A stretch of DNA of 31,293 nt from Streptococcus sp. (GTDB lineage Bacteria; Bacillota; Bacilli; Lactobacillales; Streptococcaceae): positions 1 to 31,293 of the forward strand of contig NZ_JAPJPF010000020.1 of NCBI RefSeq assembly GCF_030825805.1, given 5' to 3'. Both the position numbers and the translations under genes were made by a program. The notes beneath the pieces are model-generated. The model worked only from the letters and a program-made list of their open reading frames with translations. It was not told the DNA's origin and ran no database searches. This document shows, piece by piece, positions 1 to 7,522 of the stretch. Within the stretch, counting starts at the first letter, position 1. The number at the start of each line of letters is the position of its first letter.

Positions 1-55
1 AGTAGAGCCCACTCAACCACTGCGTCTTGCTCGACAATCCAAAGACAATTGAGAG
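1..55 (-). repeat. Truncated copy of dispersed intergenic repeat, inverted relative to 11923-11977
   Basis: Positions 1-55 are the exact reverse complement of 11923-11977, with no mismatch by eye. The copy is cut by the window edge, so its full extent is unknown. Just after it, at 58-69, GCTGGGTCAAAA resembles the GCTGGGACAAAA that opens the other copies, but in the opposite orientation to that expected. The element may therefore be rearranged or degenerate here. Confidence 0.85.
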
Positions 56-210
56 TAGCTGGGTCAAAATGAACAACCCGCTATATGTATCCTACAATGA
101 TGAGGAGTGGGGATAGCCCCTCCACGATGACCAGTCGCTGTTTTGTCCTTTATGCAGGCTGCAGATCTGGTTGATGACCATGAGAATGATTGTGAATGGA
201 AAGGTTTTAA
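56..210. other. Short non-coding stretch, possible remnant of an upstream gene
   Basis: No convincing gene is present. A 15-codon frame starts at ATG 69 and ends at TAG 114-116, and another open stretch runs from 131 to a TGA at 212-214 that overlaps the next start codon. The second is acidic and His/Cys containing (around DDHENDCEW) and could be a gene tail or chance. An imperfect G/C-rich palindrome, GGAGTGGGG-atag-CCCCTCC, lies near 106-123 without a T-run. No clear promoter for the 211 gene was found here. Confidence 0.3.
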
Positions 211-894
211 ATGATGTCTAATAAAAATAAGGGAATCCTGATTTTTGCGATTCTCTATACAGTTCTTTTTGAGTTTGATGGCCATAAATTGCTGGCTTCG
301 TTGATGCCATCTGCCATTGCGAATTATCTACAATATCTACTCTATGTAGTATTAGCTCTATATGGCTCTATCTTGTTCAAGGATAGATTAATCCAACAAT
401 GGAATGAGATTAGAAAAACTAAAAGAAAATTCTTCTTTGGCGTCTTAACAGGCTGGCTCTTTCTCATTCTGATGACTGTTGTCTTTGGATTTGTATCAGA
501 GATGTTGAGGCAGTTTTTTGGGCTGGTCGGACAAGGTCTAAACCAGTCGAATATTCAAAACACCTTTCAAGTACAACCGCTACTGATAGTTGTTTTTGCT
601 TGTGTCATTGGACCTCTGGTAGAAGAATTATTTTTCCGTCAAACTCTATTGAGATATTTGAGAAAAAGTCTGCCAACTTGGCTGAGTATCTTTATAGCCA
701 GCCTTGCTTTTGCCTTAACTCATATGCATAACTTGAATCTATCCGAGTGGGTCGGTGCAGTCTATTATCTAGGTTCTGGCCTTGCCTTTTCTATTATTTT
801 TGTGAAAGAAAAGGAGAATATCTACTATCCCCTACTTGTTCACATGCTAAGTAACAGCCTCCCCTTCATCATTTTAGCTATCGGTAGTATGTGA
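211..894 (+). CDS. CPBP family intramembrane metalloprotease (CAAX/abortive-infection type)
   Basis: A 227-residue polytopic membrane protein. Its C-terminal half carries the three motifs of the CPBP (CAAX prenyl protease/bacteriocin-processing, Abi) family: EELFFR at residues 138-143, FALTH ending at His171, and HMLSN at 211-215. In this family the glutamates and histidines form the metal site of an intramembrane endopeptidase. At least five hydrophobic segments are visible, near 9-20, 35-55, 75-95, 124-137 and 158-170. The start is ATG 211 or ATG 214, with a GGAAAGG site at about 198-204. The substrate is unknown. Streptococcal relatives are often linked to bacteriocin immunity or surface traits, but nothing here shows a bacteriocin. 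The gene stands alone and is closed by the hairpin element at 923-1026. Confidence 0.85.
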   Translation: MMSNKNKGILIFAILYTVLFEFDGHKLLASLMPSAIANYLQYLLYVVLALYGSILFKDRLIQQWNEIRKTKRKFFFGVLTGWLFLILMTVVFGFVSEMLRQFFGLVGQGLNQSNIQNTFQVQPLLIVVFACVIGPLVEELFFRQTLLRYLRKSLPTWLSIFIASLAFALTHMHNLNLSEWVGAVYYLGSGLAFSIIFVKEKENIYYPLLVHMLSNSLPFIILAIGSM

Positions 895-922
895 TGAAAA
901 TGCTAGTAACGATACTGAAAAA

Positions 923-1026
923 GAGGCTGGGACAAAAGTCTCTTATCTCCAAAAAAAGCAACGGTTTCGCAATTGGGAATCTCTAGCTTTTTTGTGACTG
1001 AGAACTTTTTGTCCCAGACTCCTTTT
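923..1026 (+). terminator. Hairpin repeat element acting as probable terminator
   Basis: The element starts with GAGGCTGGGACAAAAGTC (923-940) and ends with ACTTTTTGTCCCAGACTC (1004-1021), which pair with one bulge and one mismatch. An inner stem pairs CAAAAAAAGC (950-959) with GCTTTTTTG (986-994). The closing arm is followed by T6 (about 1023-1028). The first 18 bases are identical to 11900-11917, so this belongs to the same family as the repeat before uppP. It probably ends transcription of the 211-894 gene. Confidence 0.7.
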
Positions 1027-1078
1027 TTGATTGGATTGTTCTTTTTTAGGAGAATTCTCATTATTCGTATTTGGATAG

Positions 1079-1093
1079 AAAATTCAGAAAATT
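1079..1093 (+). promoter_or_regulatory. Candidate CodY operator upstream of ilvB
   Basis: AAAATTCAGAAAATT matches the CodY consensus AATTTTCWGAAAATT at 13 of 15 positions. It lies 12 bases upstream of the ilvB -35 element. CodY is the GTP/branched-chain amino acid-responsive repressor of Firmicutes, and ilv genes are classic targets. Binding here is inferred. Confidence 0.65.
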
Positions 1094-1105
1094 TGTGATT
1101 TTTAC

Positions 1106-1133
1106 TTGAATTATTTTCCAAAAATGGTATGAT
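1106..1133 (+). promoter_or_regulatory. ilvBNC promoter
   Basis: -35 TTGAAT (1106-1111), a 16-base spacer and -10 TATGAT (1128-1133). An upstream TG at 1125-1126 gives an extended -10. Predicted initiation near 1140 leaves a leader of about 38 bases, too short for a T-box or a classical attenuator. Confidence 0.75.
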
Positions 1134-1177
1134 AGTAGCATGCTCATTTGATAATCAAAGAAACAGAAAGGAGAGAC

Positions 1178-2878
1178 ATGGAGAAAATTACCTTAGAAAC
1201 TGCAAAGACAGGTTCAGAGCTTGTGCTAGAAACGCTTCGAGATCTTGGGATTGATACCATTTTTGGGTACCCAGGTGGAGCGGTTTTGCCCCTTTACGAT
1301 GCTATTTATAGTTTTAAAGGGATCAAACACATTCTTGGCCGACATGAACAAGGCTGCTTGCATGAAGCTGAAGGCTACGCCAAATCAACTGGAAAGTTGG
1401 GTGTCGCAGTCGTCACTAGTGGCCCTGGGGCAACCAATGCCATTACGGGTATTGCTGATGCCATGAGTGATAGTGTCCCTCTTCTTGTATTTACTGGACA
1501 GGTCAACCGTTCCGGTATCGGGAAGGATGCCTTCCAAGAGGCAGACATTGTTGGGATTACCATGCCAATCACCAAGTACAATTACCAAGTACGAGAGACC
1601 GCAGATATTCCACGGATTATTACTGAAGCGGTCCATATTGCGACAACTGGGCGTCCAGGCCCTGTCGTCATTGACCTTCCAAAAGATGTCTCTGCCTTAG
1701 AAACAGATTATATATTCAACCCAGCAATCAACATTCCAAGTTACCAGCCGACCATTGAGCCAAATGAATTGCAGATTAAGAAAATCTTGAAGCAATTGGG
1801 CAAGGCTAAACAGCCAGTTCTTTTAGTTGGTGGTGGCGTCAGCTATGCAGAAGCGGCGGACGAATTGGTAGCCTTGGCTGAGCGCTATCAAATTCCTGTG
1901 GTAACTAGTCTTCTAGGACAGGGAACGATTGCGACCAGTCATCCTCTCTTCCTTGGGATGGGAGGTATGCACGGTTCCTTTGCAGCCAACATTGCCATGA
2001 CCGAAGCGGATTTTATGATTAGCATCGGTTGTCGTTTTGATGATCGTCTGACAGGAAATCCAAAAACCTTTGCGAAGAATGCCAAAGTCGCTCACATTGA
2101 CATTGACCCGGCAGAGATTGGTAAAATCATTGCAGTTGATATTCCAGTAGTTGGCGATGCAAAAAAAGCCCTACAACAGTTATTAGCAGAGCCAGTGGTT
2201 CATAACAATACGGAGAAATGGGTCGAGAAGGTTACCAAAGATAAAAATCGGGTTCGTTCTTATGATAAGAAAGAACGCGTGGTCCAACCCCAAGCGGTTA
2301 TTGAACGTGTTGGTGAGTTGACTAAGGGGGATGCCATCGTCGTGACAGACGTTGGACAACACCAAATGTGGGCAGCTCAGTACTACCCATATCAAAATGA
2401 ACGGCAGTTGGTGACTTCTGGTGGACTAGGGACCATGGGATTCGGTGTGCCAGCCGCCATTGGTGCTAAGATTGCCAACCCAGATAAAGAAGTCGTGCTC
2501 TTTGTCGGAGATGGTGGTTTCCAGATGACCAACCAGGAATTGGCTATCTTGAATGTTTACAAGATTCCAATCAAGGTCATTATGCTCAACAACCATTCAC
2601 TGGGGATGGTTCGTCAGTGGCAAGAAGCCTTCTATGATGGGCGGACATCAGAGTCTGTCTTTGAAACCTTGCCTGACTTCCAATTGATGGCCCAAGCCTA
2701 CGGGATTAAAAACTACAAATTTGATAATCCTGAAACCCTTGAGAAAGATTTAGAAGTCATTACCGAAGATGTACCGATGTTTATCGAGATTGACATTTCT
2801 CGTAAAGAACACGTTCTACCAATGGTACCAGCTGGTAAGAGCAATCATGAGATGTTGGGGGTGAAGTTTAATGCGTAG
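1178..2878 (+). CDS. ilvB: Acetolactate synthase large (catalytic) subunit
   Basis: Acetohydroxyacid synthase catalytic subunit, ThDP/FAD/Mg-dependent. It condenses two pyruvates to acetolactate, or pyruvate with 2-oxobutyrate to acetohydroxybutyrate, the first common step of valine/leucine and isoleucine synthesis. The protein has 566 residues from ATG 1178, chosen because AAAGGAGAG sits at 1168-1175. An in-frame TTG at 1148 lies upstream of that site and is not a credible start. Visible features are the FGYPGGAVLP substrate loop, catalytic Glu57 in GRHEQG, the central FAD-binding domain, and the C-terminal ThDP motif GDGGFQM...NN. The length is normal for a streptococcal IlvB. The gene overlaps ilvN by 8 bases, pointing to coupled translation of the two subunits. 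Confidence 0.97.
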   Translation: MEKITLETAKTGSELVLETLRDLGIDTIFGYPGGAVLPLYDAIYSFKGIKHILGRHEQGCLHEAEGYAKSTGKLGVAVVTSGPGATNAITGIADAMSDSVPLLVFTGQVNRSGIGKDAFQEADIVGITMPITKYNYQVRETADIPRIITEAVHIATTGRPGPVVIDLPKDVSALETDYIFNPAINIPSYQPTIEPNELQIKKILKQLGKAKQPVLLVGGGVSYAEAADELVALAERYQIPVVTSLLGQGTIATSHPLFLGMGGMHGSFAANIAMTEADFMISIGCRFDDRLTGNPKTFAKNAKVAHIDIDPAEIGKIIAVDIPVVGDAKKALQQLLAEPVVHNNTEKWVEKVTKDKNRVRSYDKKERVVQPQAVIERVGELTKGDAIVVTDVGQHQMWAAQYYPYQNERQLVTSGGLGTMGFGVPAAIGAKIANPDKEVVLFVGDGGFQMTNQELAILNVYKIPIKVIMLNNHSLGMVRQWQEAFYDGRTSESVFETLPDFQLMAQAYGIKNYKFDNPETLEKDLEVITEDVPMFIEIDISRKEHVLPMVPAGKSNHEMLGVKFNA

Positions 2879-3347
2879 AATGTTAACAGCCAAACTTCAA
2901 AACCGGTCTGGGGTCCTCAATCGCTTTACCGGTGTCTTGTCGAGACGCCAAGTCAATATTGAGAGTATCTCAGTGGGAGCGACAGAAAACCCTAATGTAT
3001 CACGGATTACCATCATTATTGATGTTGCGTCTCATGATGAAGTGGAACAAATCATCAAGCAACTCAACCGCCAGGTCGATGTGATTCGCGTTCGAGATAT
3101 CACAGATAAACCTCACCTAGAACGTGAAGTGATTCTGATCAAGGTCTCAGCACCTGCAGAGAAACGGGCAGAATTGCTGGCGATTATCCAGCCTTTCCGC
3201 GCGACTGTGGTTGACGTAGCTCCGAGCTCCATCACCGTGCAGATGACAGGAAATGCAGAGAAGAACGAAGCTCTCCTGCGTGTCATTCGTCCTTATGGGA
3301 TTAAGAATGTCGCACGGACTGGTGCAACTGGCTTTACCCGCGATTAA
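2871..3347 (+). CDS. ilvN: Acetolactate synthase small (regulatory) subunit
   Basis: Regulatory subunit that binds IlvB, stimulates it and confers valine feedback control. It has 158 residues: an N-terminal ACT domain (about 1-75; opening RRMLTAKLQNRSGVLNRF with the NIESISVG strand typical of IlvN/IlvH) and a C-terminal ALS_ss_C domain (about 80-155). The start ATG lies inside the last codons of ilvB (8-base overlap), preceded by GGGGGTG, so translation is probably coupled. The stop TAA abuts a RUP-like repeat beginning at 3348, so the insert has left the reading frame intact. Confidence 0.96.
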   Translation: MRRMLTAKLQNRSGVLNRFTGVLSRRQVNIESISVGATENPNVSRITIIIDVASHDEVEQIIKQLNRQVDVIRVRDITDKPHLEREVILIKVSAPAEKRAELLAIIQPFRATVVDVAPSSITVQMTGNAEKNEALLRVIRPYGIKNVARTGATGFTRD

Positions 3348-3497
3348 TACTCTTCGTAAATCTCTTCAAACTACGTTAGCGTCGCTTTGCCGTAGGTATA
3401 TGTTACTGACTCCGTCAGTCTTATTTACAACCTCAAAGCAGTGCTTTGAGCAACCTACAACTAGCTTCCTAGTTTGCTCTTTGATTTTCATTGAGTA
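3348..3497 (+). repeat. RUP-like small dispersed repeat between ilvN and ilvC
   Basis: 150 bp bounded by imperfect terminal inverted repeats: TACTCTTCGTAAATC at 3348-3362 against the complement of GATTTTCATTGAGTA at 3483-3497, about 11 of 15 matching. The ends are TA. Inside are small palindromes, ACTGAC-tcc-GTCAGT (3405-3419) and CAAAGCAGTGCTTTG (from about 3437). From memory, the sequence closely resembles a common pneumococcal repeat, which I believe is RUP, a putative IS630-mobilised non-autonomous element. The name should be checked. It has no coding capacity of its own and would be transcribed within the ilv message. Confidence 0.75.
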
Positions 3498-3532
3498 AAA
3501 GAATCCAACCTAAATTTGTTAAAACAGCCTAA

Positions 3533-4588
<1,056 letters not shown>

Positions 4589-4600
4589 TGAGGTGATGGT

Positions 4601-4629
4601 GAAGTTGGGAGAAATCCCAACTTCTTTTT
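4601..4629 (+). terminator. Rho-independent terminator of ilvBNC
   Basis: A perfect 10 bp stem, GAAGTTGGGA (4601-4610) with TCCCAACTTC (4615-4624), around a GAAA tetraloop and followed by T5. It separates ilvBNC from ilvA. Confidence 0.93.
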
Positions 4630-4716
4630 CATCAATAGAGAGATGATTTGGAAGTTTTTTTCAACCATTTAGCAGAATCTGTATGAAGAGACGTGCCATA
4701 TCGAGCATTTTGGGTG

Positions 4717-4731
4717 ATTTTTCTGAAAATT
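4717..4731 (+). promoter_or_regulatory. Candidate CodY operator upstream of ilvA
   Basis: ATTTTTCTGAAAATT matches AATTTTCWGAAAATT at 14 of 15 positions. It sits 11 bases upstream of the ilvA -35 region, a position where CodY could repress. It is one of three such sites in the window. Confidence 0.7.
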
Positions 4732-4742
4732 TGGAAAACACG

Positions 4743-4771
4743 CTGAAATTTTTGCAGTCTTTTGATATAAT
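4743..4771 (+). promoter_or_regulatory. ilvA promoter
   Basis: -10 TATAAT (4766-4771) with an extended TGA just upstream (4763-4765). A weak -35, CTGAAA (4743-4748), lies at 17-base spacing. It is downstream of the ilvC terminator, so ilvA is a separate transcription unit. Confidence 0.75.
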
Positions 4772-4802
4772 TAGATGAAATAAGGAGAAGAAGAGGAAGA
4801 CT

Positions 4803-6053
4803 ATGATAACATCGAAAGATATCATAAAAGCCCACAAGGTCTTAAAGGGTGTGGTTGTTGAGACTCCCTTAGATTATGATCATTATTTATCCGAAAAGTA
4901 TGGAGCGAAAATCTACTTAAAGAAGGAAAATGCTCAGCGCGTTCGTTCCTTTAAGATCCGTGGAGCCTACTACGCGATTTCTCAGTTACATGCAAAAGAG
5001 AGAGAGCAAGGAGTAGTCTGTGCTTCTGCGGGCAACCACGCTCAAGGAGTTGCCTACACTTGCCGAGAGATGAAAATCCCAGCAACTATCTTTATGCCGA
5101 TTACGACGCCTCAGCAAAAGATTAGCCAGGTTCGTTTCTTCGGCGGAGAGTATGTGACCATTAAATTAGTAGGAGATACCTTTGATGCTTCTTCTAAGGC
5201 AGCGCAGGAATACACCGAGGTTAAAAACTGTACCTTCATTGATCCATTTGATGATGCCAACGTCCAAGCGGGTCAAGGGACTGTAGCCTACGAAATCCTA
5301 GAGGAAGCTAAAAAAGAGTCGATTGACTTTGATGCTGTGTTAGTACCAGTTGGTGGGGGAGGTCTCATCGCTGGAGTATCCACCTATATAAAGGAGCAAG
5401 CACCAGAGATCGATGTTATTGGGATCGAAGCAGATGGAGCTCGGTCGATGAAGGCGGCATTTGAAGCCGGAGGCCCGGTCAAACTCAAACAAATTGATAA
5501 GTTTGCGGATGGAATCGCTGTTCAAAAGGTTGGCCAGCTGACTTATGAAGCAACGAAAAAAAATGTTGAGACCCTAATTGGAGTAAACGAGGGCTTGATC
5601 TCTGAGACCTTGATTGATCTTTATTCCAAGCAAGGCTTGGTTGCAGAACCGGCTGGTGCTGCCAGTGTTGCGGCTTTAGAAGTGTTGAGAGAGTATATCA
5701 AAGGGAAGACCATTTGTTGTGTGATTTCTGGTGGGAACAATGATATTAACCGGATGCCAGAGATGGAAGAGCGAGCTTTGATCTATGATGGTATCAAACA
5801 CTACTTCATCGTCAACTTCCCGCAACGTCCAGGAGCTTTGAGAGAGTTTGTAAATGATATCTTAGGGCCAAATGACGATATCACGCGGTTTGAGTACATC
5901 AAACGGGCAAGCAAGGGGACGGGCCCAGTTTTGATTGGGGTTGCTTTAGCGGATAAGCATGATTACGCAGGACTGATCAATCGGATTGAACAATTTGACC
6001 CCTCTTTCATTAATTTAAATGGAAATGAAACTCTCTACAACATGTTGGTATGA
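4803..6053 (+). CDS. ilvA: Threonine ammonia-lyase (threonine dehydratase), biosynthetic
   Basis: A PLP enzyme that deaminates threonine to 2-oxobutyrate, the committed step feeding isoleucine synthesis through IlvB/N. It has 416 residues. Lys51 in RSFKIRGA is the expected PLP Schiff-base lysine. SAGNHAQG (75-82) and the glycine loop VPVGGGGL (181-188) bind substrate and cofactor phosphate. The C-terminal 90 residues (HYFIVNFPQRPGAL onward) form one ACT-like regulatory domain, so this is the short single-domain Gram-positive form rather than the two-domain E. coli type. The site GAGGAAG lies close before the ATG. ilvD, ilvE and leu genes are not in the window. Confidence 0.95.
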   Translation: MITSKDIIKAHKVLKGVVVETPLDYDHYLSEKYGAKIYLKKENAQRVRSFKIRGAYYAISQLHAKEREQGVVCASAGNHAQGVAYTCREMKIPATIFMPITTPQQKISQVRFFGGEYVTIKLVGDTFDASSKAAQEYTEVKNCTFIDPFDDANVQAGQGTVAYEILEEAKKESIDFDAVLVPVGGGGLIAGVSTYIKEQAPEIDVIGIEADGARSMKAAFEAGGPVKLKQIDKFADGIAVQKVGQLTYEATKKNVETLIGVNEGLISETLIDLYSKQGLVAEPAGAASVAALEVLREYIKGKTICCVISGGNNDINRMPEMEERALIYDGIKHYFIVNFPQRPGALREFVNDILGPNDDITRFEYIKRASKGTGPVLIGVALADKHDYAGLINRIEQFDPSFINLNGNETLYNMLV

Positions 6054-6055
6054 TG

Positions 6056-6074
6056 GATTCTTTAACAAAGAATC
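6056..6074 (+). terminator. Perfect hairpin after ilvA, weak terminator candidate
   Basis: GATTCTTT (6056-6063) and GAATC-ended AAAGAATC (6067-6074) pair perfectly around AAC. No T-run follows, only ACTTCTAAAAAG, so read-through into the SPFH gene is likely. It could equally be an mRNA processing or stabilising stem. Confidence 0.4.
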
Positions 6075-6114
6075 ACTTCTAAAAAGTAAATAAAATATAA
6101 AGGAGAATCAGAAA

Positions 6115-7002
6115 ATGATTTGGATTTTTCTATTGGCTATTTTAGTCGTTGGAGCTACTGTATTCATTAGCTCGCTCTATGTGGTGAAACAACAATCTGT
6201 TGCAATTATTGAGCGTTTTGGACGCTATCAAAAGATCAGTAACAGTGGGATTCATGTCCGTGCACCATTTGGAATCGATAAAATTGCGGCGCGTGTGCAA
6301 TTGCGTCTCTTGCAAAGCGAGATTGTGGTCGAAACAAAGACACAAGATAACGTATTTGTTACCATGAATGTAGCGACACAATACCGCGTAAATGAAAACA
6401 ATGTAACGGATGCTTACTACAAATTGATGCGCCCAGAAGCTCAGATCAAATCTTACATCGAAGATGCCTTGCGCTCATCTGTTCCAAAGTTGACCTTGGA
6501 TGAATTGTTCGAGAAAAAAGATGAAATCGCCCTTGAGGTTCAAAAGCAAGTAGCTGAAGAAATGTCGACCTATGGGTACATTATCGTAAAAACCTTGATT
6601 ACTAAAGTTGAACCAGATGCTGAAGTGAAGCAATCTATGAACGAGATTAATGCGGCTCAACGGAAACGTGTGGCAGCCCAAGAACTGGCAGAAGCTGATA
6701 AGATCAAGATTGTTACAGCAGCCGAGGCAGAAGCTGAAAAGGATCGTCTTCACGGGGTCGGGATTGCAGAACAACGGAAGGCTATCGTAGATGGTTTGGC
6801 TGATTCTATCAAGGAATTGAAAGATACCAATGTGAATTTGACAGAAGAACAGATTATGTCCATTCTTTTGACCAACCAATATTTGGATACTTTGAATAAC
6901 TTTGCAGAAAAGCAAGGAACCAATACCCTCTTCTTACCAGCAAATCCGGATGGCGTAGAGAATATTCGTACTCAAATACTTTCAGCTTTAAAAGCAAAAT
7001 AA
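6115..7002 (+). CDS. SPFH/band-7 (stomatin/HflC-like) membrane protein
   Basis: A 295-residue protein with one N-terminal membrane anchor (about 2-23), an SPFH/band-7 domain (about 24-185, opening VVKQQSVAIIERFGRYQK) and an alanine/glutamate-rich helical stretch (about 185-225, INAAQRKRVAAQELAEADK) typical of oligomerising stomatin-like proteins. These proteins form large membrane rings or microdomains and often modulate membrane proteases; no protease partner is adjacent. AAAGGAG lies 9-10 bases before the ATG. It is 61 bases after ilvA without a clear own promoter, so it may share the ilvA transcript. An exact role cannot be assigned. Confidence 0.9.
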   Translation: MIWIFLLAILVVGATVFISSLYVVKQQSVAIIERFGRYQKISNSGIHVRAPFGIDKIAARVQLRLLQSEIVVETKTQDNVFVTMNVATQYRVNENNVTDAYYKLMRPEAQIKSYIEDALRSSVPKLTLDELFEKKDEIALEVQKQVAEEMSTYGYIIVKTLITKVEPDAEVKQSMNEINAAQRKRVAAQELAEADKIKIVTAAEAEAEKDRLHGVGIAEQRKAIVDGLADSIKELKDTNVNLTEEQIMSILLTNQYLDTLNNFAEKQGTNTLFLPANPDGVENIRTQILSALKAK

Positions 7003-7050
7003 TAAAATATCTGACTTTTTTAAAATTGTTCGTACTTTCAGCTATTATGG

Positions 7051-7079
7051 TTGACAAAATATGCAAAAAATTTTATATT
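7051..7079 (+). promoter_or_regulatory. Consensus promoter for the 71-residue small protein
   Basis: -35 TTGACA (7051-7056), exactly 17 bases, then -10 TATATT (7074-7079). This is one of the strongest-looking sigma-A promoters in the window, unexpected for a 71-codon gene of unknown role. Confidence 0.85.
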
Positions 7080-7111
7080 AGTATTGGAAATAATAATATA
7101 GGAGAATGATC

Positions 7112-7327
7112 ATGGCTAAATCGAACTTCGAAAAAGTGGAATCAGTTGTTGGTTGGGTACGTGATAAAAAGATCACTGGGTATCGTATCAGTAAAGAAAC
7201 GAACGCCCGTGAAATGTCTATCATTGCACTTGCGCAAGGTCGTGCAAAAGTGAAAAACATCTCGTTTGAAACTGCGCTTGGCTTAATCGATTTTTATGAT
7301 AAGAATCATCAAAAATTTGAAAATTAA
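7112..7327 (+). CDS. Small conserved-looking basic protein, possible HTH
   Basis: Encodes 71 residues beginning MAKSNFEKVESVVGW. ATG 7112 is chosen because GGAG (7101-7104) is 7 bases upstream; the in-frame ATG 7106 is only one base from that site. The segment KKITGYRISKETNAREMSII followed by ALAQGRAKVKNISFETALGLIDFY resembles the helix-turn-helix layout of small Xre-like regulators (ITxxxISKxTxxxxxTIxxLxxG...FxTAxxLxxFY). This is pattern recognition only. The protein is basic, without membrane segments or cysteines. The gene has its own strong promoter and ends at a very long hairpin terminator, so it is a monocistronic unit. I do not recognise a named family. Confidence 0.75.
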   Translation: MAKSNFEKVESVVGWVRDKKITGYRISKETNAREMSIIALAQGRAKVKNISFETALGLIDFYDKNHQKFEN

Positions 7328-7328
7328 A

Positions 7329-7379
7329 ATACTATATAAAAAAGAAGGGAACAAGCTTCCCTTCTTTTTTATATAGTAT
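7329..7379. terminator. Bidirectional terminator with 23 bp perfect stem
   Basis: Left arm 7329-7351 and right arm 7357-7379 are perfectly complementary around a 5-base loop (CAAGC). The core GAAGGGAA/TTCCCTTC is flanked by A6 and T6 tracts, so it can terminate transcription in both directions. It lies between the rightward small gene and the leftward transporter operon. Confidence 0.92.
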
Positions 7380-7482
7380 AAATCAGGATATCGTAGGAAA
7401 GTATCACTAGCTGGATCCCTGGCTATTAAAGGATTTTAACAAGTTTATGTGTGGGATTTCACTTTCATTTAATGGTATTCGA
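7380..7482. other. Short intergenic spacer between convergent terminators
   Basis: About 100 bases between the two terminators with no open frame, promoter or repeat that I can support. Confidence 0.4.
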
Positions 7483-7519
7483 AAACTCCCTCATCGGAAT
7501 CATTCCAGTGAGGGAGTTT
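7482..7519 (-). terminator. Terminator of the glnQ-like transporter operon
   Basis: AAACTCCCTCA (7483-7493) pairs with TGAGGGAGTTT (7509-7519). The loop contains its own GGAAT-c-ATTCC palindrome. Read leftward, the stem is followed by TTTTCGAA. It lies just beyond the ATPase stop codon (7523-7525), as expected for that operon. Confidence 0.85.
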
Positions 7520-7522
7520 GTT

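Noticed and set aside
903..1121. 72-codon leftward frame over the hairpin element before ilvB
   Set aside because: It reads through inverted-repeat arms, with no ribosome site or family resemblance.
1148..1177. Longer ilvB start at the in-frame TTG at 1148
   Set aside because: TTG 1148 is upstream of the AAAGGAGAG ribosome site (1168-1175), and the IlvB family N-terminus begins at ATG 1178.
1134..1177. T-box riboswitch or leader peptide attenuator before ilvB
   Set aside because: The predicted leader is only about 38 bases, with no T-box motif and no branched-chain codon run; CodY control fits better.
3405..3419. CRISPR-like repeat or terminator in the ilvN-ilvC gap
   Set aside because: ACTGAC-tcc-GTCAGT occurs once, is not followed by a T-run, and belongs to the RUP-like element; no spaced array exists.
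3253..3498. 81-codon open frame overlapping ilvN and the RUP-like repeat
   Set aside because: Two thirds of it is the repeat and the rest is ilvN in another frame; it has no ribosome site and no recognisable product.
6475..6915. 146-codon leftward frame opposite the SPFH gene
   Set aside because: It is antisense to a clear family protein, rich in Cys/Phe as expected of a shadow frame, and has no promoter.
7106..7111. Start of the small protein at ATG 7106
   Set aside because: Only one base separates it from the GGAG site; ATG 7112 has normal 7-base spacing.
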